Assembly (NCBI GenBank): GCA_949358305.1 | Contig: CASHSZ010000147.1 | Location: 67,501 to 131,500 of the forward strand | Direction of reading: 5' to 3' | Source: Strigamia acuminata | Lineage: Eukaryota > Arthropoda > Chilopoda > Geophilomorpha > Linotaeniidae | Length of the DNA stretch: 64,000 nucleotides | In this document: in pieces, positions 20,101 through 31,383 of the stretch | How the letters are laid out: each line of letters begins with the position of its first letter | Numbering within the stretch: position 1 is the first letter of the stretch | Made by a program: the position numbers and the translations under genes | Notes under the pieces: generated by a model | What the model was told of the DNA's origin: nothing | The model's input: the letters and a program-made list of their open reading frames with translations, nothing else | The model's database searches: none

Positions 20101-22028
20101 TAATGTCTATGAATGTTGTACGCGTTTTCATGTACGTGTTGTCGGTTGTTGATTTTTTCGATTCACGCCGTAACGGCCCGTTAACGGCCCGTTAACGGCC
20201 CGTCAACGGCCCGTCAACGGCCCGCAACGGCCCGCACGGGCCGTTAACGGGCCGTCGACGATCCCGTCACGATCCCGCAACGGCCCGCACGGGCCGTTAA
20301 CGGGCCGCTGACGGTCCCGTCACGATCCCGCAACGGCCCGCACGGGCCGTTAACGGGCCGTCGACGATCCCGTCACGATCCCGCAACGGCCCGCACGGGC
20401 CGTTAACGGGCCGCTGACGGTCCCGTCACGATCCCGTCACGGCCTTCGTTCCCGGACTTCGGCTCGCCGACGGCCCGTACGACCTCACGCGGGCCGTTAA
20501 CGGGCCGTTAACGGCCCGTTAACGGCCCGTTAACGGCGTAAAACCAAAAACAGGATTCGAGATTAATGTCTATGAATGTTGTACGCGTTTTCATGTACGT
20601 GTTGTCGGTTGTTGATTTTTTCGATTCACGCCGTAACGGCCCGTTAACGGCCCGTTAACGGCCCGTCAACGGCCCGTCAACGGCCCGCAACGGCCCGCAC
20701 GGGCCGTTAACGGGCCGTCGACGATCCCGTCACGATCCCGCAACGGCCCGCACGGGCCGTTAACGGGCCGCTGACGGTCCCGTCACGATCCCGCAACGGC
20801 CCGCACGGGCCGTTAACGGGCCGTCGACGATCCCGTCACGATCCCGCAACGGCCCGCACGGGCCGTTAACGGGCCGCTGACGGTCCCGTCACGATCCCGC
20901 AACGGCCCGCACGGGCCGTTAACGGGCCGTCGACGGTCCCGTCACGATCCCGCAACGGCCCGCACGGGCCGTTAACGGCCCGTTAACGGCCCGTTAACGG
21001 CCCGTTAACGGGGCAAAACCGAAAACAGGATTCGAGATTAATGTCTATGAATGTTGTACGCGTTTTCATGTACGTGTTGTCGGTTGTTGATTTTTTCGAT
21101 TCACGCCGTAACGGCCCGTTAACGGCCCGTTAACGGCCCGTCAACGGCCCGTCAACGGCCCGCAACGGCCCGCACGGGCCGTTAACGGGCCGTCGACGAT
21201 CCCGTCACGATCCCGCAACGGCCCGCACGGGCCGTTAACGGGCCGCTGACGGTCCCGTCACGATCCCGTCACGGCCTTCGTTCCCGGACTTCGGCTCGCC
21301 GACGGCCCGTACGACCTCACGCGGGCCGTTAACGGGCCGTTAACGGGCCGTTAACGGCCCGTTAACGGCGTAAAACCAAAAACAGGATTCGAGATTAATG
21401 TCTATGAATGTTGTACGCGTTTTCACGTACGTGTTGTCGGTTGTTGATTTTTTCGATTTACGCCGTAACGGCCCGTTAACGGCCCGTTAACGGCCCGTTA
21501 ACGGCCCGTCAACGGCCCGTCAACGGCCCGCATGGAGTCGTACGGGCCGTTAACGGGCCGCCGACGGTCCCGTCACGATCCCGTCACGGCTCGTGCGGGC
21601 CGTTAACGGGCCGCCGACAGTCCCGTCACGATCCCGTAACGGGCTGAAAACGGGAAAACTGAAAGAGTCGGGTGCGAGACCACGTGACCCGGAGTGTGGT
21701 TTTTGGGGGCGAGGGCCGTCCTCCGACCGCGCCGTGACGCGCCCCGAGTCGGATCAAGAGGCGACCCGGTCGGAAACCGAACCTCGGGGTTCCTCGAGGC
21801 GTGGTTTTTTGGGGACGGGGGGAGGGGGGGGGGGGGGATCGGGTCGCGTGCTCCGACCGCGCCGCAACGCGATGTGGGTCGGTCACCAACTTTTGTCAAT
21901 TTTTGACAAATTTCCACGGAATTTCAGCAACATTTTACGAGACGTTTCTGCCCGACTAGACACGTTTCCGCAGGTTTTAGCAAAACAACGTTAAATTCTG
22001 TGGAAATTTATCAAATGTTGACAAAATT
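17131..22028. mobile_element. foldback element with about 370-390 bp terminal inverted repeats
   Basis: The left arm (about 17131-17500) and right arm (about 21640-22028) are reverse complements with moderate divergence. Shared pieces include AATTTTGTCAA at the tips, AAATTCCGTGGAAATTT, the purine-rich stretch next to GGGTCGCGTGCTCCGACCGC, and GGGTGCGAGACCACGTGACC. Between them lies only palindromic satellite; no transposase frame is seen. It is probably non-autonomous. Related pieces occur at 12.4-13.0 kb and 23.2-26.3 kb. No clear target-site duplication. Confidence 0.6.
17500..21640. repeat. GTTAAC-palindrome satellite with higher-order structure
   Basis: The basic module is 53 bp: GGGCCGTTAACGGGCC followed by GTCGACGATCCCGTCACGAT or its GCTGACGGTCCC variant and a CCCGCAACGGCCCGCAC end. 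A unique element of about 98 bp (AACAGGATTCGAGATTAATG and onward, with the palindrome CACGTACGTG) interrupts it. Nine forward copies start near 18069, 18426, 18901, 19258, 19733, 20090, 20553, 21028 and 21385, and one inverted copy lies at about 17745-17845. Spacings are 357, 475, 357, 475, 357, 463, 475 and 357 bp, a two-step higher-order repeat. No coding sequence. Confidence 0.85.
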
Positions 22029-22057
22029 CTGTGCAAGTTTTGTCAGATACTTACTTA

Positions 22058-22797
22058 CTTACGATATAAACTCGAACGTCGTCCATCGACACTCTCAACA
22101 TTCCACCGGACATTTTCCGGAAGAGTTTGTCCCGATCGGGACCACGCCTCGACGAAGCCCGGGACCCGGTTTCCGACCGGGTCGTTTTTGGCCCAAGTCA
22201 CGGCGCGTCGCGGCGCTTTCGGAGCACGCGACCCGATCCCCCCCTCCCCCCGTTCTCAAAAACCACGCCTCGACGAAGCCCGGGACCCGGTTTCCGACCG
22301 GGTCGTTTTTGGCCCAAGTCACGGCGCGTCGCGGCGCGTTCGGAGCACATGAACCGATCCCCCCTCCCTCCCGTCACAAAAACCACGTTTTAGCGAAACC
22401 CTTGACCGGTCACAAAACCCACCGAACACCGAAAAGCAACGAACAAAACGCGCTCGGTCGCACGAACTACTCGGCCAAAACAACATCCGCAAATTCCGCA
22501 TCACAGTCGCGATCAACGAAACAACGTATAGGCCGCCGTAATGTTAAAAAGCGGGACCCTTTCGCCCCCGACAAAATCCGCACACATACCCCAAGGTTAA
22601 GCGCCGACTGGTCCCCGTCCGGCCGCGTCCGGGCGTCGCGTCCGCACGCCTGCTTTGCCTATCCTTCGGAAGCGAGTGCACCCGCAAAATCCGCACTTTG
22701 GGAGTGACTATTCCTCGGATTCCGGCCGGACCAAACTCTTCCGGAAAATGTCCGGGGGAATGCTGAGAGTGCCGATAGACGACATTCGATTTTATGT
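22058..22797. mobile_element. small element with about 80-bp terminal inverted repeats
   Basis: The left end (CGAACGTCGTCCATCGACAC, then GGACATTTTCCGGAAGAGTT) is the reverse complement of the right end (AACTCTTCCGGAAAATGTCC, then GTGCCGATAGACGACATTCG) with a few differences. The inside has a tandem pair of about 121-bp units at 22139-22378 with (C)n tracts, and a repeat shared with 12950-13237. No ORF. It looks like a MITE-like element that has taken up other repeats. Confidence 0.5.
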
Positions 22798-23160
22798 CGT
22801 GGATTTTTGTGCGGTTTGCGCCGTGTTTATTATTCGTACGAGATTTGGTATTTTCGCAGGGTTGTTGTCGCGCGAGATTCATCGGGGTAAAGCGAGTTCA
22901 TCAACGACCTCGCCGGTGAATGTTGCTAAAAATCTGTGCAAGTGTTGTCAAATATTGCCGTGATTCGATGGAATTTTTGTCAGACATTGGGAAATTTTTT
23001 TTGACTTGTCCAACGCGCCAGTAAATCGAGCGTCCACACGCGCCCACATGCGTGAACAGTGCACTCGCCCTCCGCGCCCCGTCGGCGTAGGCGCCGGCCG
23101 TCCCCCCTTTCTCTCTCTCTCTCTCTCTTCCGCCCGGGAATCGCCCTTCCGCCCGTCACC
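22798..23160. other. repeat-derived spacer
   Basis: Contains fragments with TGTTGTCAAATATTG, related to the foldback tips, and the GCGCCCACATGCGTGAACAG stretch also found before 17131. No gene seen. Confidence 0.4.
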
Positions 23161-26100
23161 GAATTTTGTCAATATCTGATAAATTTCCACAGAATTGCAG
23201 CGACATTGTACGGGATATTTCTGCCCGATTTGACGGACTTATGTAAAACATTGTTGAAATTCCGTGGAAATTTATAAAATATTGACAAAGGTTGGTGACC
23301 GACCCACGGCGCGTTGCGGCGCGGTCGGAGCACGCGACCCAATCCCCCCCTCCCCCCGTCCCCAAAAAACCACGCCCCGAGGAACCCCGAGGTTCGGTTT
23401 CCGACCGGGTCGCCTCTTGATCCGACCCGGGGCGCGTCACGGCGCGGTCGGAGGACGGCCCTCGCCCCCAAAAACCACACTCCGGGTCACGTGGTCTCGC
23501 ACCCGACTCTCTCAGTTATCCCGTTACGGCCCTTGGCCGTAACGGGCCGTTACGGGATCGTGACGGGACCGTCGGCGGCCCGTTAACGGCCCGCACGGGC
23601 CGTGACGGGATCGTGACGGGACCGTTGGCGGCCCGTTAACGGCCCGCACGCGCCGTGACGGGACCGTGACGGGACCGTCGGCGGCCCGTTAACGGCCCGT
23701 ACGACTCCATGCGGGCCGTTGACGGGCCGTTAACGGGCCGTTAACGGGCCGTTAACGGCGTAAATCGAAAAAATCAACAACCGACAACACGTACGTGAAA
23801 ACGCGTACAACATTCATAGACATTAATCTCGAATCCTGTTTTTGGTTTTACGCCGTTAACGGGCCGTTAACGGGCCGTTAACGGCCCGTTAACGGCCCGT
23901 TAACGGCCCGCGTGAGGTCGTACGGGCCGTCGGCGAGCCGAAGTCCGGGAACGAAGGCCGTGACGGGATCGTGACGGGACTGTCGGCGGCCCGTTAACGG
24001 CCCGCACGCGCCGTGACGGGACCGTGACGGGACCGTCGGCGGCCCGTTAACGGCCCGTGCGGGCCGTTGCGGGATCGTGACGGGATCGTCGACGGCCCGT
24101 TAACGGCCCGTGCGGGCCGTTGCGGGCCGTTGACGGGCCGTTGACGGGCCGTTAACGGGCCGTTAACGGGCCGTTACGGCGTGAATCGAAAAAATCAACA
24201 ACCGACAACACGTACATGAAAACGCGTACAACATTCATAGACATTAATCTCGAATCCTGTTTTTGGTTTTACGCCGTTAACGGGCCGTTAACGGGCCGTT
24301 AACGGCCCGTTAACGGCCCGCGTGAGGTCGTACGGGCCGTCGGCGAGCCGAAGTCCGGGAACGAAGGCCGTGACGGGATCGTGACGGGACCGTCAGCGGC
24401 CCGTTAACGGCCCGTGCGGGCCGTTGCGGGATCGTGACGGGATCGTCGACGGCCCGTTAACGGCCCGTGCGGGCCGTTGCGGGCCGTTGACGGGCCGTTG
24501 ACGGGCCGTTAACGGGCCGTTAACGGGCCGTTACGGCGTGAATCGAAAAAATCAACAACCGACAACACGTACATGAAAACGCGTACAACATTCATAGACA
24601 TTAATCTCGAATCCTGTTTTCGGTTTTGCCCCGTTAACGGGCCGTTAACGGGCCGTTAACGGGCCGTTAACGGCCCGTGCGGGCCGTTGCGGGATCGTGA
24701 CGGGACCGTCGACGGCCCGTTAACGGCCCGTGCGGGCCGTTGCGGGATCGTGACGGGACCGTCAGCGGCCCGTTAACGGCCCGTGCGGGCCGTTGCGGGA
24801 TCGTGACGGGATCGTCGACGGCCCGTTAACGGCCCGTGCGGGCCGTTGCGGGATCGTGACGGGACCGTCAGCGGCCCGTTAACGGCCCGTGCGGGCCGTT
24901 GCGGGATCGTGACGGGATCGTCGACGGCCCGTTAACGGCCCGTGCGGGCCGTTGCGGGCCGTTGACGGGCCGTTGACGGGCCGTTAACGGGCCGTTAACG
25001 GGCCGTTACGGCGTGAATCGAAAAAATCAACAACCGACAACACGTACATGAAAACGCGTACAACATTCATAGACATTAATCTCGAATCCTGTTTTTGGTT
25101 TTACGCCGTTAACGGGCCGTTAACGGGCCGTTAACGGCCCGTTAACGGCCCGCGTGAGGTCGTACGGGCCGTCGGCGAGCCGAAGTCCGGGAACGAAGGC
25201 CGTGACGGGATCGTGACGGGACCGTCAGCGGCCCGTTAACGGCCCGTGCGGGCCGTTGCGGGATCGTGACGGGATCGTCGACGGCCCGTTAACGGCCCGT
25301 GCGGGCCGTTGCGGGCCGTTGACGGGCCGTTGACGGGCCGTTAACGGGCCGTTAACGGGCCGTTACGGCGTAAATCGAAAAAATCAACAACCGACAACAC
25401 GTACGTGAAAACGCGTACAACATTCATAGACATTAATCTCGAATCCTGTTTTTGGTTTTACGCCGTTAACGGGCCGTTAACGGCCCGTTAACGGCCCGTT
25501 AACGGCCCGCACAGGCCGTGACGGGATCGTGACGGGACTGTCGGCGGCCCGTTAACGGCCCGCACGAGCCGTGACGGGATCGTGACGGGACCGTCGGCAG
25601 CCCGTTAACGGCCCGTACGACTCCATGCGGGCCGTTGACGGGATCGTGACGGGACCGTCGGCAGCCCGTTAACGGCCCGCACGGGCCGTGACGGGATCGT
25701 GACGGGACCGTCGGCGGCCCGTTAACGGCCCGCACGGGCCGTGACGGGATCGTGACGGGACCGTCGGCGGCCCGTTAACGGCCCGTACGACTCCATGCGG
25801 GCCGTTGACGGGATCGTGACGGGACCGTCGGCAGCCCGTTAACGGCCCGCACGGGCCGTGACGGGATCGTGACGGGACCGTCGGCGGCCCGTTAACGGCC
25901 CGCACGGGCCGTGACGGGATCGTGACGGGACCGTCGGCGGCCCGTTAACGGCCCGCACGAGCCGTGACGGGATCGTGACGGGACCGTTGGCGGCCCGTTA
26001 ACGGCCCGCACGGGCCGTGACGGGATCGTGACGGGACCGTCGGCGGCCCGTTAACGGCTTGTACGGGCCGTTACGGGATCGTGACGGGACCGTCGGCGGC

Positions 26101-26262
26101 CCGTTAACGGCCCGCACGGGCCGTTAACGGGGTCGTTACGGGACCGTCGGCGGCCCGTGCGGCGGCCTCGCCAACCTCGTGCGGCCCGTTAACGGCCCGT
26201 ACGGGCCGTTACGGGGCCGTTGCGGGATCGTCGGCGGCCCGTTAACGGCCCGCACGGGACAA
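23161..26262. mobile_element. second foldback element, right end missing
   Basis: 23161-23525 is nearly identical to the left arm at 17131-17500 in the same orientation, then satellite runs to about 26262 with no matching right arm. Five copies of the 98-bp element are all in inverted orientation relative to the array at 18-21 kb. Their GATTCGAG cores (as CTCGAATCC) lie near 23828, 24249, 24605, 25081 and 25438; the last three intervals are 356, 476 and 357 bp. From 25500 on, the array is a simpler direct repeat with CCGTACGACTCCATGCGGGC variants. Confidence 0.7.
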
Positions 26263-26830
26263 CGGGCGCCAACGAGCGCCGGTAGTCCCGGTAATTTGTT
26301 TCAAAATAAATATTTGTCACCGTCTCCCCTCCCTCCTCCTCCTCCCCCTCCTCTCCCTCTCGAGGCCAGACACGGCCGCTCCAAAATACGAACCACGACG
26401 ATGCCTCCGTACCGATAGACCGAGTGGGTCGCGCGACAGACAATGCGCGCAAACTACCGTCGGCGCACGGTGTGCACGGCGCAACACCACGGAAGTAACT
26501 ACCGGTGCGCCCCTCGTGCGTGCGAGGCAACCCCGAGCTCGCTTAAAGAAGCCACGCAACAACAACCGAGTTCGTTTATCTATTTATTTATTTTTTATTC
26601 GTCTAGCATTTTAAACGAATCGATGAAAACAAATGAAAACAAACAAACAAATTAATAAACAAATCGAATACATAAAAAAATAAAATAAAATAAAATAAAA
26701 TAAAATAAAATAAAGATGAAATGAAATGAAATAAAATGAAATATTGGCCGTTTCGATCCTCGATGTCGCCTTTATCTGCCTATCCATCTATTCTGAAATG
26801 AGAGAAGAAAAGATGAGTATTCGAAGAGGC
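26263..26830. other. intergenic DNA
   Basis: A CT-rich stretch near 26320-26355, then mixed sequence, then (TTTA)n near 26580 and (TAAAA)n at 26672-26712. Frames on both strands are short and unsupported. TTTATT near 26580 could serve as a minus-strand poly(A) signal for the 26833-27611 gene. Confidence 0.4.
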
Positions 26831-26832
26831 GC

Positions 26833-27611
26833 TTAGTGGAGAATTCGCTCACTGTCCCGTTTCTTCGACTCGCGGGTAACCGCCGGTGCGTCGGAGGAGC
26901 CACCAGTGTTGGGTGGCGGCTAAAAAAAAAAAAAAAAAAAAAAAAACGAATGTTTGTCGAAATACGGGGAAAAAAAGGTGCGTACATGCACGGTGAACGT
27001 TTTCCACCGACTGACTCACTCACCATGCGCATCAGCATTCTAACTATAGCGCGGTGCGCGTCCAACGCCAAACGCGAGAACACGGGGCCTCCAGCCGGGA
27101 GCAACTCGACTCCATCGGCGACGTCTCGGTCGTCGCTCTCTTCCTCCTCTTCCTCTTCATCTTCTTCTTCTTCCTCTTCTTCTCCTTCTCCTCCCTCTCC
27201 TCCTTCTTCGCCCTCTCCCTCCTCCGCCACTGTCTTTGCCGGAGCCTCCAGCCCGCCCGACAAGGGAGCGGCGGACGACGTAGATGGGACGGCGTCGCTC
27301 GACGACGAGGCGACGACGCGCGCTGGCGACGATTCTCCGTCTTGACGCGGCTGGAAAATGGAGGGGGAATAGGCGAATGAATAGACGAATGAACGACGAC
27401 AATCTTGACGGGATACCTTTTTGGTTGGCGCCGGATCGCCCGCTTCCCCGGGACGCTTTACCGTTCGCTGCGTCTCCGGCGACTGTGGCTGCGTCGGCGT
27501 CTCCGACGTCCCCGGTGACGGTGGTTGCGACGGTAGCTGCGACTGCGGCGGCTGCAGCTGCGTCAGCGCCTCGTTCTCGCTCCCACTCTCGCTCTCGTTT
27601 TCGATCGGCAT
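26833..27611 (-). CDS. small acidic Ser/Pro/Glu-rich protein (3 exons, 202 aa)
   Basis: Family not recognised. Exons are 27611-27417, 27350-27024 and 26919-26833 (TAA), both introns phase 0, with acceptors TTTTCCAG and a long T-run ending TAG. Residues 1-65 are Gln/Pro/Ser-rich with several SP and TP sites. Residues about 66-110 are Ser/Ala-rich. Residues 110-145 are an almost pure Glu/Asp/Gly stretch. A short helix follows (VFSRLALDAHRAIVRMLMRM) and the tail is basic. Mostly disordered, perhaps an acidic nuclear protein, but that is a guess. The second copy is 63900-63122 with the same frame. Confidence 0.55.
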
Positions 27612-27639
27612 CTGTAGAGAAGGAATAAATTAAATTAAA

Positions 27640-28216
27640 TTGAATTAAATCGAAGCGCGAGCGCGGTAAAACCGAAAGAAGAAGGGGTGGAGGTGAGGAA
27701 AAGAGACCGAAGGACGAGCGAGAGGGGGGCGCTATAGTTTCACCGCACGACTCGTTGCACTATACGAATTGCCCCGAAACAAACGCCTATTTATTTCTTT
27801 ATTTTTTTTTATTTATTCATTCATTCGTTAATCTCGTCCACTCGTTAAGTTTTATCAACCCCATTGTGTCTGTCTGTCTGATTTTGGCGAATGAACCGAC
27901 GCGACGCCCGGTGATAACAATGGCGATAATGACACGCGACGTAGCATACTTCTAGCTAAACAACAATAATAATAATAATTCATTAAAAAAATAAAATGAA
28001 ATAGAATAATTAAATAAACAAACAAAATAATAAATAGATAAATAAATAAATAAATAAATAAATAAGTCGAAAATAAATAAACTAGCGGCGGGACGGGCCG
28101 AGGTCAGAGATTTTGCTCCGTTCTCGCGTCTGTCTATTCCGGGTAGAGGGAGGGAGCGAACGGGCGCGCGCCGGACATCGCTCGGAATTAAAAAACGGGT
28201 AACGGGGGAAGACAGA
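27640..28216. other. intergenic DNA
   Basis: A 5' flank of the 26833-27611 gene, then AT-rich DNA with (TAAA)n near 28035-28065. I see no gene in it. The match to the second copy can be followed only to 27711, because the window ends. Confidence 0.4.
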
Positions 28217-28217
28217 C

Positions 28218-28799
28218 AGTCGAAATTTGATTCCCCGGTCGTGGAATCGACTCCGCGACCCGTGCTTTAACGGTTAATTGGATTATCTTCGTCGTGACTT
28301 ATCGGGATAAAAATTTTATAGAAAATCGGCCGTATCGTATTTTATTTTCATCTTCCGAGGGTCTCGCGTCGTCGTTGTGGACGGGAGTCTTCCCGAACAC
28401 GTTCGACGGGCTTCGCGAATGCTTTCAGATCGGACGCGGAACTCGGGCCCGCCGCTCGGTCGAGCGGCGCCAGTACCCGCCGAGCGGCGCGGTATCCGAT
28501 CAAATAACTCCCTTGCTTCGTCACGGTCTCGGACTGGCCTTCGGGCCGGTCAAAATAACAAATAAATGAATAAATCGAAAATAGAACGCCCCCGTCCCGG
28601 CGAGACTAGGGGCGGGTGGCGTCGTTGAGCGGCGGCAGCGGCGGCGGTAGCCCCGACGACTCGCCCCGAAAATAAGCTCCCGCACCAGCATTCCTTCGTC
28701 CGTCTAAACCTCGCAGCGCGTGCGGTCGCGTGCATTCTACTCGTGTCCGGTGTGGCGATCGGTACAGAGTAAAAAAAAGATCACCCGAAAAAGAAAGAC
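28218..28799 (+). ncRNA. hairpin-ended cassette, unit 1 of 8
   Basis: The array unit has, in order: a conserved 5' block (CCGGTCGTGG...GTGCTTTAAC, AT-rich AAAATTTTATAG), a block with TTATTTTCATCTTCCG and GGGTCTCGCG, a core, the 3' hairpin and a linker. In this unit the core has a second hairpin, GCCGCTC-GGTC-GAGCGGC, at about 28451. The 3' hairpin at 28532-28551 is GACTGGCCTTCGGGCCGGTC (8-bp stem, UUCG loop, one U-G pair). It is followed by CAAAATAACAAATAAATG. Strand and transcription are inferred; a satellite or SINE-like origin is the alternative. Confidence 0.4.
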
Positions 28800-29170
28800 G
28801 ATTAAAGTTTTAATTCTCCGGTCGTGGAACCGACTTTGCGGTTCGTGCTTTAACCGTTAATTAGGTTATCTTCGTCGCAACTCGTCGTAATAAAAATTTC
28901 ACAGAAAATCAGCCGTTTCGTATTTTATTTTCATCTTCCGGGGGTCTCGCGCCGTCGTTGTGGACGGGAGTCTTCCCGAACACGTTCGATGGGTTTTGCC
29001 GACACTTTCAGATCGAATGCGGAACTCGGGCCCGTCGCTCGGTCGAGCGGCGCCAGTACCCGCCGAGCGGCACGGTATCCGATACCCGTCTTTTTTAAAC
29101 CTCCCTTGCTTCGTCGGTCTCAGACTGGCCTTCGGGTCGGTCAAAATAAATAAATAAATAAATAAATGAA

Positions 29171-29221
<51 letters not shown>

Positions 29222-29462
29222 GTAGGTCGGGAAATAGAACGCGTTCGTCCCGGCGAATAGTGGCAGCTGGGGTCGTCGAGTGAGTGGCGGCGGCAGCGGC
29301 AACCTCGATGACTCGCCCCGAAAATAAAGTCCCGCGTCGGCATCCCTTCGTGCGTCCTTCGTCCGTCTAATCCTCGCAGCGCGTGCGGTCGCGTGCATTC
29401 TACTCGTGTCCGATGTAGCGACCGGTACGAGGTAAAAAAAATATCACACGAAAAAGAAAGAC
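28800..29462 (+). ncRNA. hairpin-ended cassette, unit 2 of 8
   Basis: Core of the unit-1 type (TTCCCGAACACGTTCGATGG, GCTCGGTCGAGCGGC), with changes before the 3' hairpin. The hairpin at 29123-29142 has GGTCGGTC in its 3' arm, which still pairs through G-U. A (TAAA)n tail of about 80 bp follows, the longest in the array. Confidence 0.4.
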
Positions 29463-30060
29463 GATTAAAATTTTAATTCTCCGGTTGTGGAACCGACTTC
29501 GCGGTTCGTGCTTTAATCGTTAATTAGATTATCGTCGTCGCAATTTATCGGAATAAAATTTTTACGGAAAATTGACATTTCCGTATTTCATTTTCATCTT
29601 TCGGGGGTCTTGCGCCGTCATAATCGGAGCGAGTCTCGCTCGATGCGTTCGACGGACTTTGTGGGAGTTTCCAGATCGCCAGCGGAACGAGGGGCCGTGG
29701 CTCGTCCGAGCGGCGCAGTACCCGTCGAGTGGCGCGGTACCCGAGTTCTTGCATCCAACGGTGGACACATCTTTGTCGAGAGCACCTCTCGGTCTCAGAC
29801 CGGCCTTCGGGCCGGTCAAAAAAAATAAACAAATAAATAAATAAATAAATAAATAAACGAGTCGGCGAATAAAGGCGGTTGGGGTCGCTGGACGGTGGCG
29901 GTGGTGGTGGCAGCGGCAACCCCGACGACTCGTCGCAAAAGATAAGCTCCCGCGCCGGCATCCGTTTGCTCGTCTAAACCTCGCAGTGCGCGTGCGGTCG
30001 CGTGCATTCTACTCGTGTCCGATGTGGCGATCGGCATAGATCACCCGAAAAAGGAAAGAC
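29463..30060 (+). ncRNA. hairpin-ended cassette, unit 3 of 8
   Basis: The 5' block is conserved, but the core differs (CGGAGCGAGTCTCGCTCGAT near 29623, CATCCAACGGTGGACAC near 29753). The 3' hairpin at 29798-29817 is GACCGGCC-TTCG-GGCCGGTC: the U-G pair of the other units is a C-G pair here, a structure-preserving change. Confidence 0.4.
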
Positions 30061-30714
30061 GATTAAAATTTTAATTCTCCGGTCGTGGCACCGACTTTGC
30101 GGCTCGTGCTTTAACCGTTAATTAGGTTATCTTCGTCGTAATTCGTTGGAATAAAATTTTTATAGAAAATCAGCCGTTATGCATTTTATTTTCATCTTCC
30201 GGGGGTCTCGTGCCGTCGTAGTAGGCGTTAGTTTCAATCATCGCGTTCTACGGATTTTGAGGGGATCCTCAGATCGAGACCAAAGTGAGAGGGCCGTCGC
30301 CCCCGTCTCGTGCGCCGCTCGATCCCCGTTGGATGACAAGATGGCATTCGCCTCTCCCACCCGAGGATCGGTCGGTGGTGCGGTATTTATGCTTGTGCAC
30401 CAAATGGGTGGTCGACAGGTCCCCAATCGGTCTCGGGCTCAGACTGGCCTTCGGGCCGGTCAAAATAACAAATAAATGAATAAATCGGAAATAGAACGCT
30501 CCCGTCCCGGCGAGACTAGGGGCGGGTGGCGTCGTTGAGCGGCGGCAGCGGCGGCGGTAGCCCCGACGACTCGCCCCGAAAAAAGGCTCCCGCACCGGCA
30601 TTTCTTCGTCCGTCTAAACCTCGCAGCGCGCGTGCGGTCGCGTGCATTCTACTCGTGTCCGGTGTGGCGATCGGTACGGGGTAAAAAAAAAATATTACAC
30701 GCAAAAGGAAAGAC
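30061..30714 (+). ncRNA. hairpin-ended cassette, unit 4 of 8
   Basis: Conserved 5' block with a strongly divergent core (30220-30435, containing CCAAAGTGAGAGGGCCGTCG and CACCAAATGGGTGGTCGAC). It shares almost nothing with units 1-2 over that stretch. The 3' hairpin (30442-30461) and linker are again near-identical to unit 1. Confidence 0.4.
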
Positions 30715-31383
30715 GATTAAAATTTTAGTTCTCCGGTCGTGGAACCGACTTTGTGGTTTGCGTTTTAACCGTTAATTAGGTTATCTTCGTCGCACTTTAT
30801 CGCAATAAAAATTTTATAGGAAACCCGCCGCTCCGCATTTTATTTTCACCTCCCGGGGGTCTTGCGCCGTCGTATTCGATGGCAGTCGCCTTCGGTGCGT
30901 TCAATTGACCCCGTGAGTGCTTTCGGATCGAGACCGATGTGAGAGGTCGACATTCACGCCCCGACGATCGGTGCGGACCACTGGCATTTTTTCACCCATC
31001 CGTTTATCGGTCGTCGGTCCGATGCACGCTCCAGCCAGTGATTTTGTCGACGGGTCTCCGAGAGCGGTCTCGGTCTCAGACTGGCCTTCGGGCCGGTCAA
31101 AATAATAAATAAATAAATAAATAAATAAATGGATCGGAAATAGGTCGCACCCGTCCCGGCGAGAATAAGGGTGGGTGGCGTCGTTGAGCGACGTCAGCGG
31201 CAGCGACGTCAGCGGCAGCGACAGCCCCGACGACTAACTCGCCCCGAAAATAAGGTCCTGCGCCGGCATCCGTTCGTTCGTTCAAACCTCGCAGCGCTCG
31301 TGCGGTCGCGTGCATTCTACTCGTGTCCGACGTGGCGATCGGTACGGAGTAAAAAAAAAAAAGATCATCAGAGAAAGGAAGAC
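30715..31383 (+). ncRNA. hairpin-ended cassette, unit 5 of 8
   Basis: Core of its own type (TCGATGGCAGTCGCCTTCGG, GACCGATGTGAGAGGTCGAC, CGACGATCGGTGCGGACC). The 3' hairpin at 31079-31098 is intact and is followed by a (TAAA)n tail. The linker has an extra copy of a CAGCGGCAGCGACGT motif. Confidence 0.4.

Noticed and set aside
18069-21385. CRISPR array
   Set aside because: Repeats are long palindromes without unique spacers, there are no cas genes, and the DNA is eukaryotic.
17500-26262. Open frames inside the palindromic satellites (e.g. 25499-25905 and 17236-17606)
   Set aside because: The frames follow the 53-bp and 85-bp periodicity, appear on both strands and are not kept where unit number changes.
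28377-28565. Plus-strand cassette frames starting MDGSLPEHVR
   Set aside because: The 3' part is read in all three frames in different units (GLRAGQ, LAFGPV, DWPSGR), which argues against coding.
29816-30037. Conserved minus-strand frame starting MHATARALRG in several cassettes
   Set aside because: Units 1 and 2 carry a 2-bp difference that shifts the frame and the downstream parts diverge, so it follows nucleotide conservation of the linker and is not a protein.
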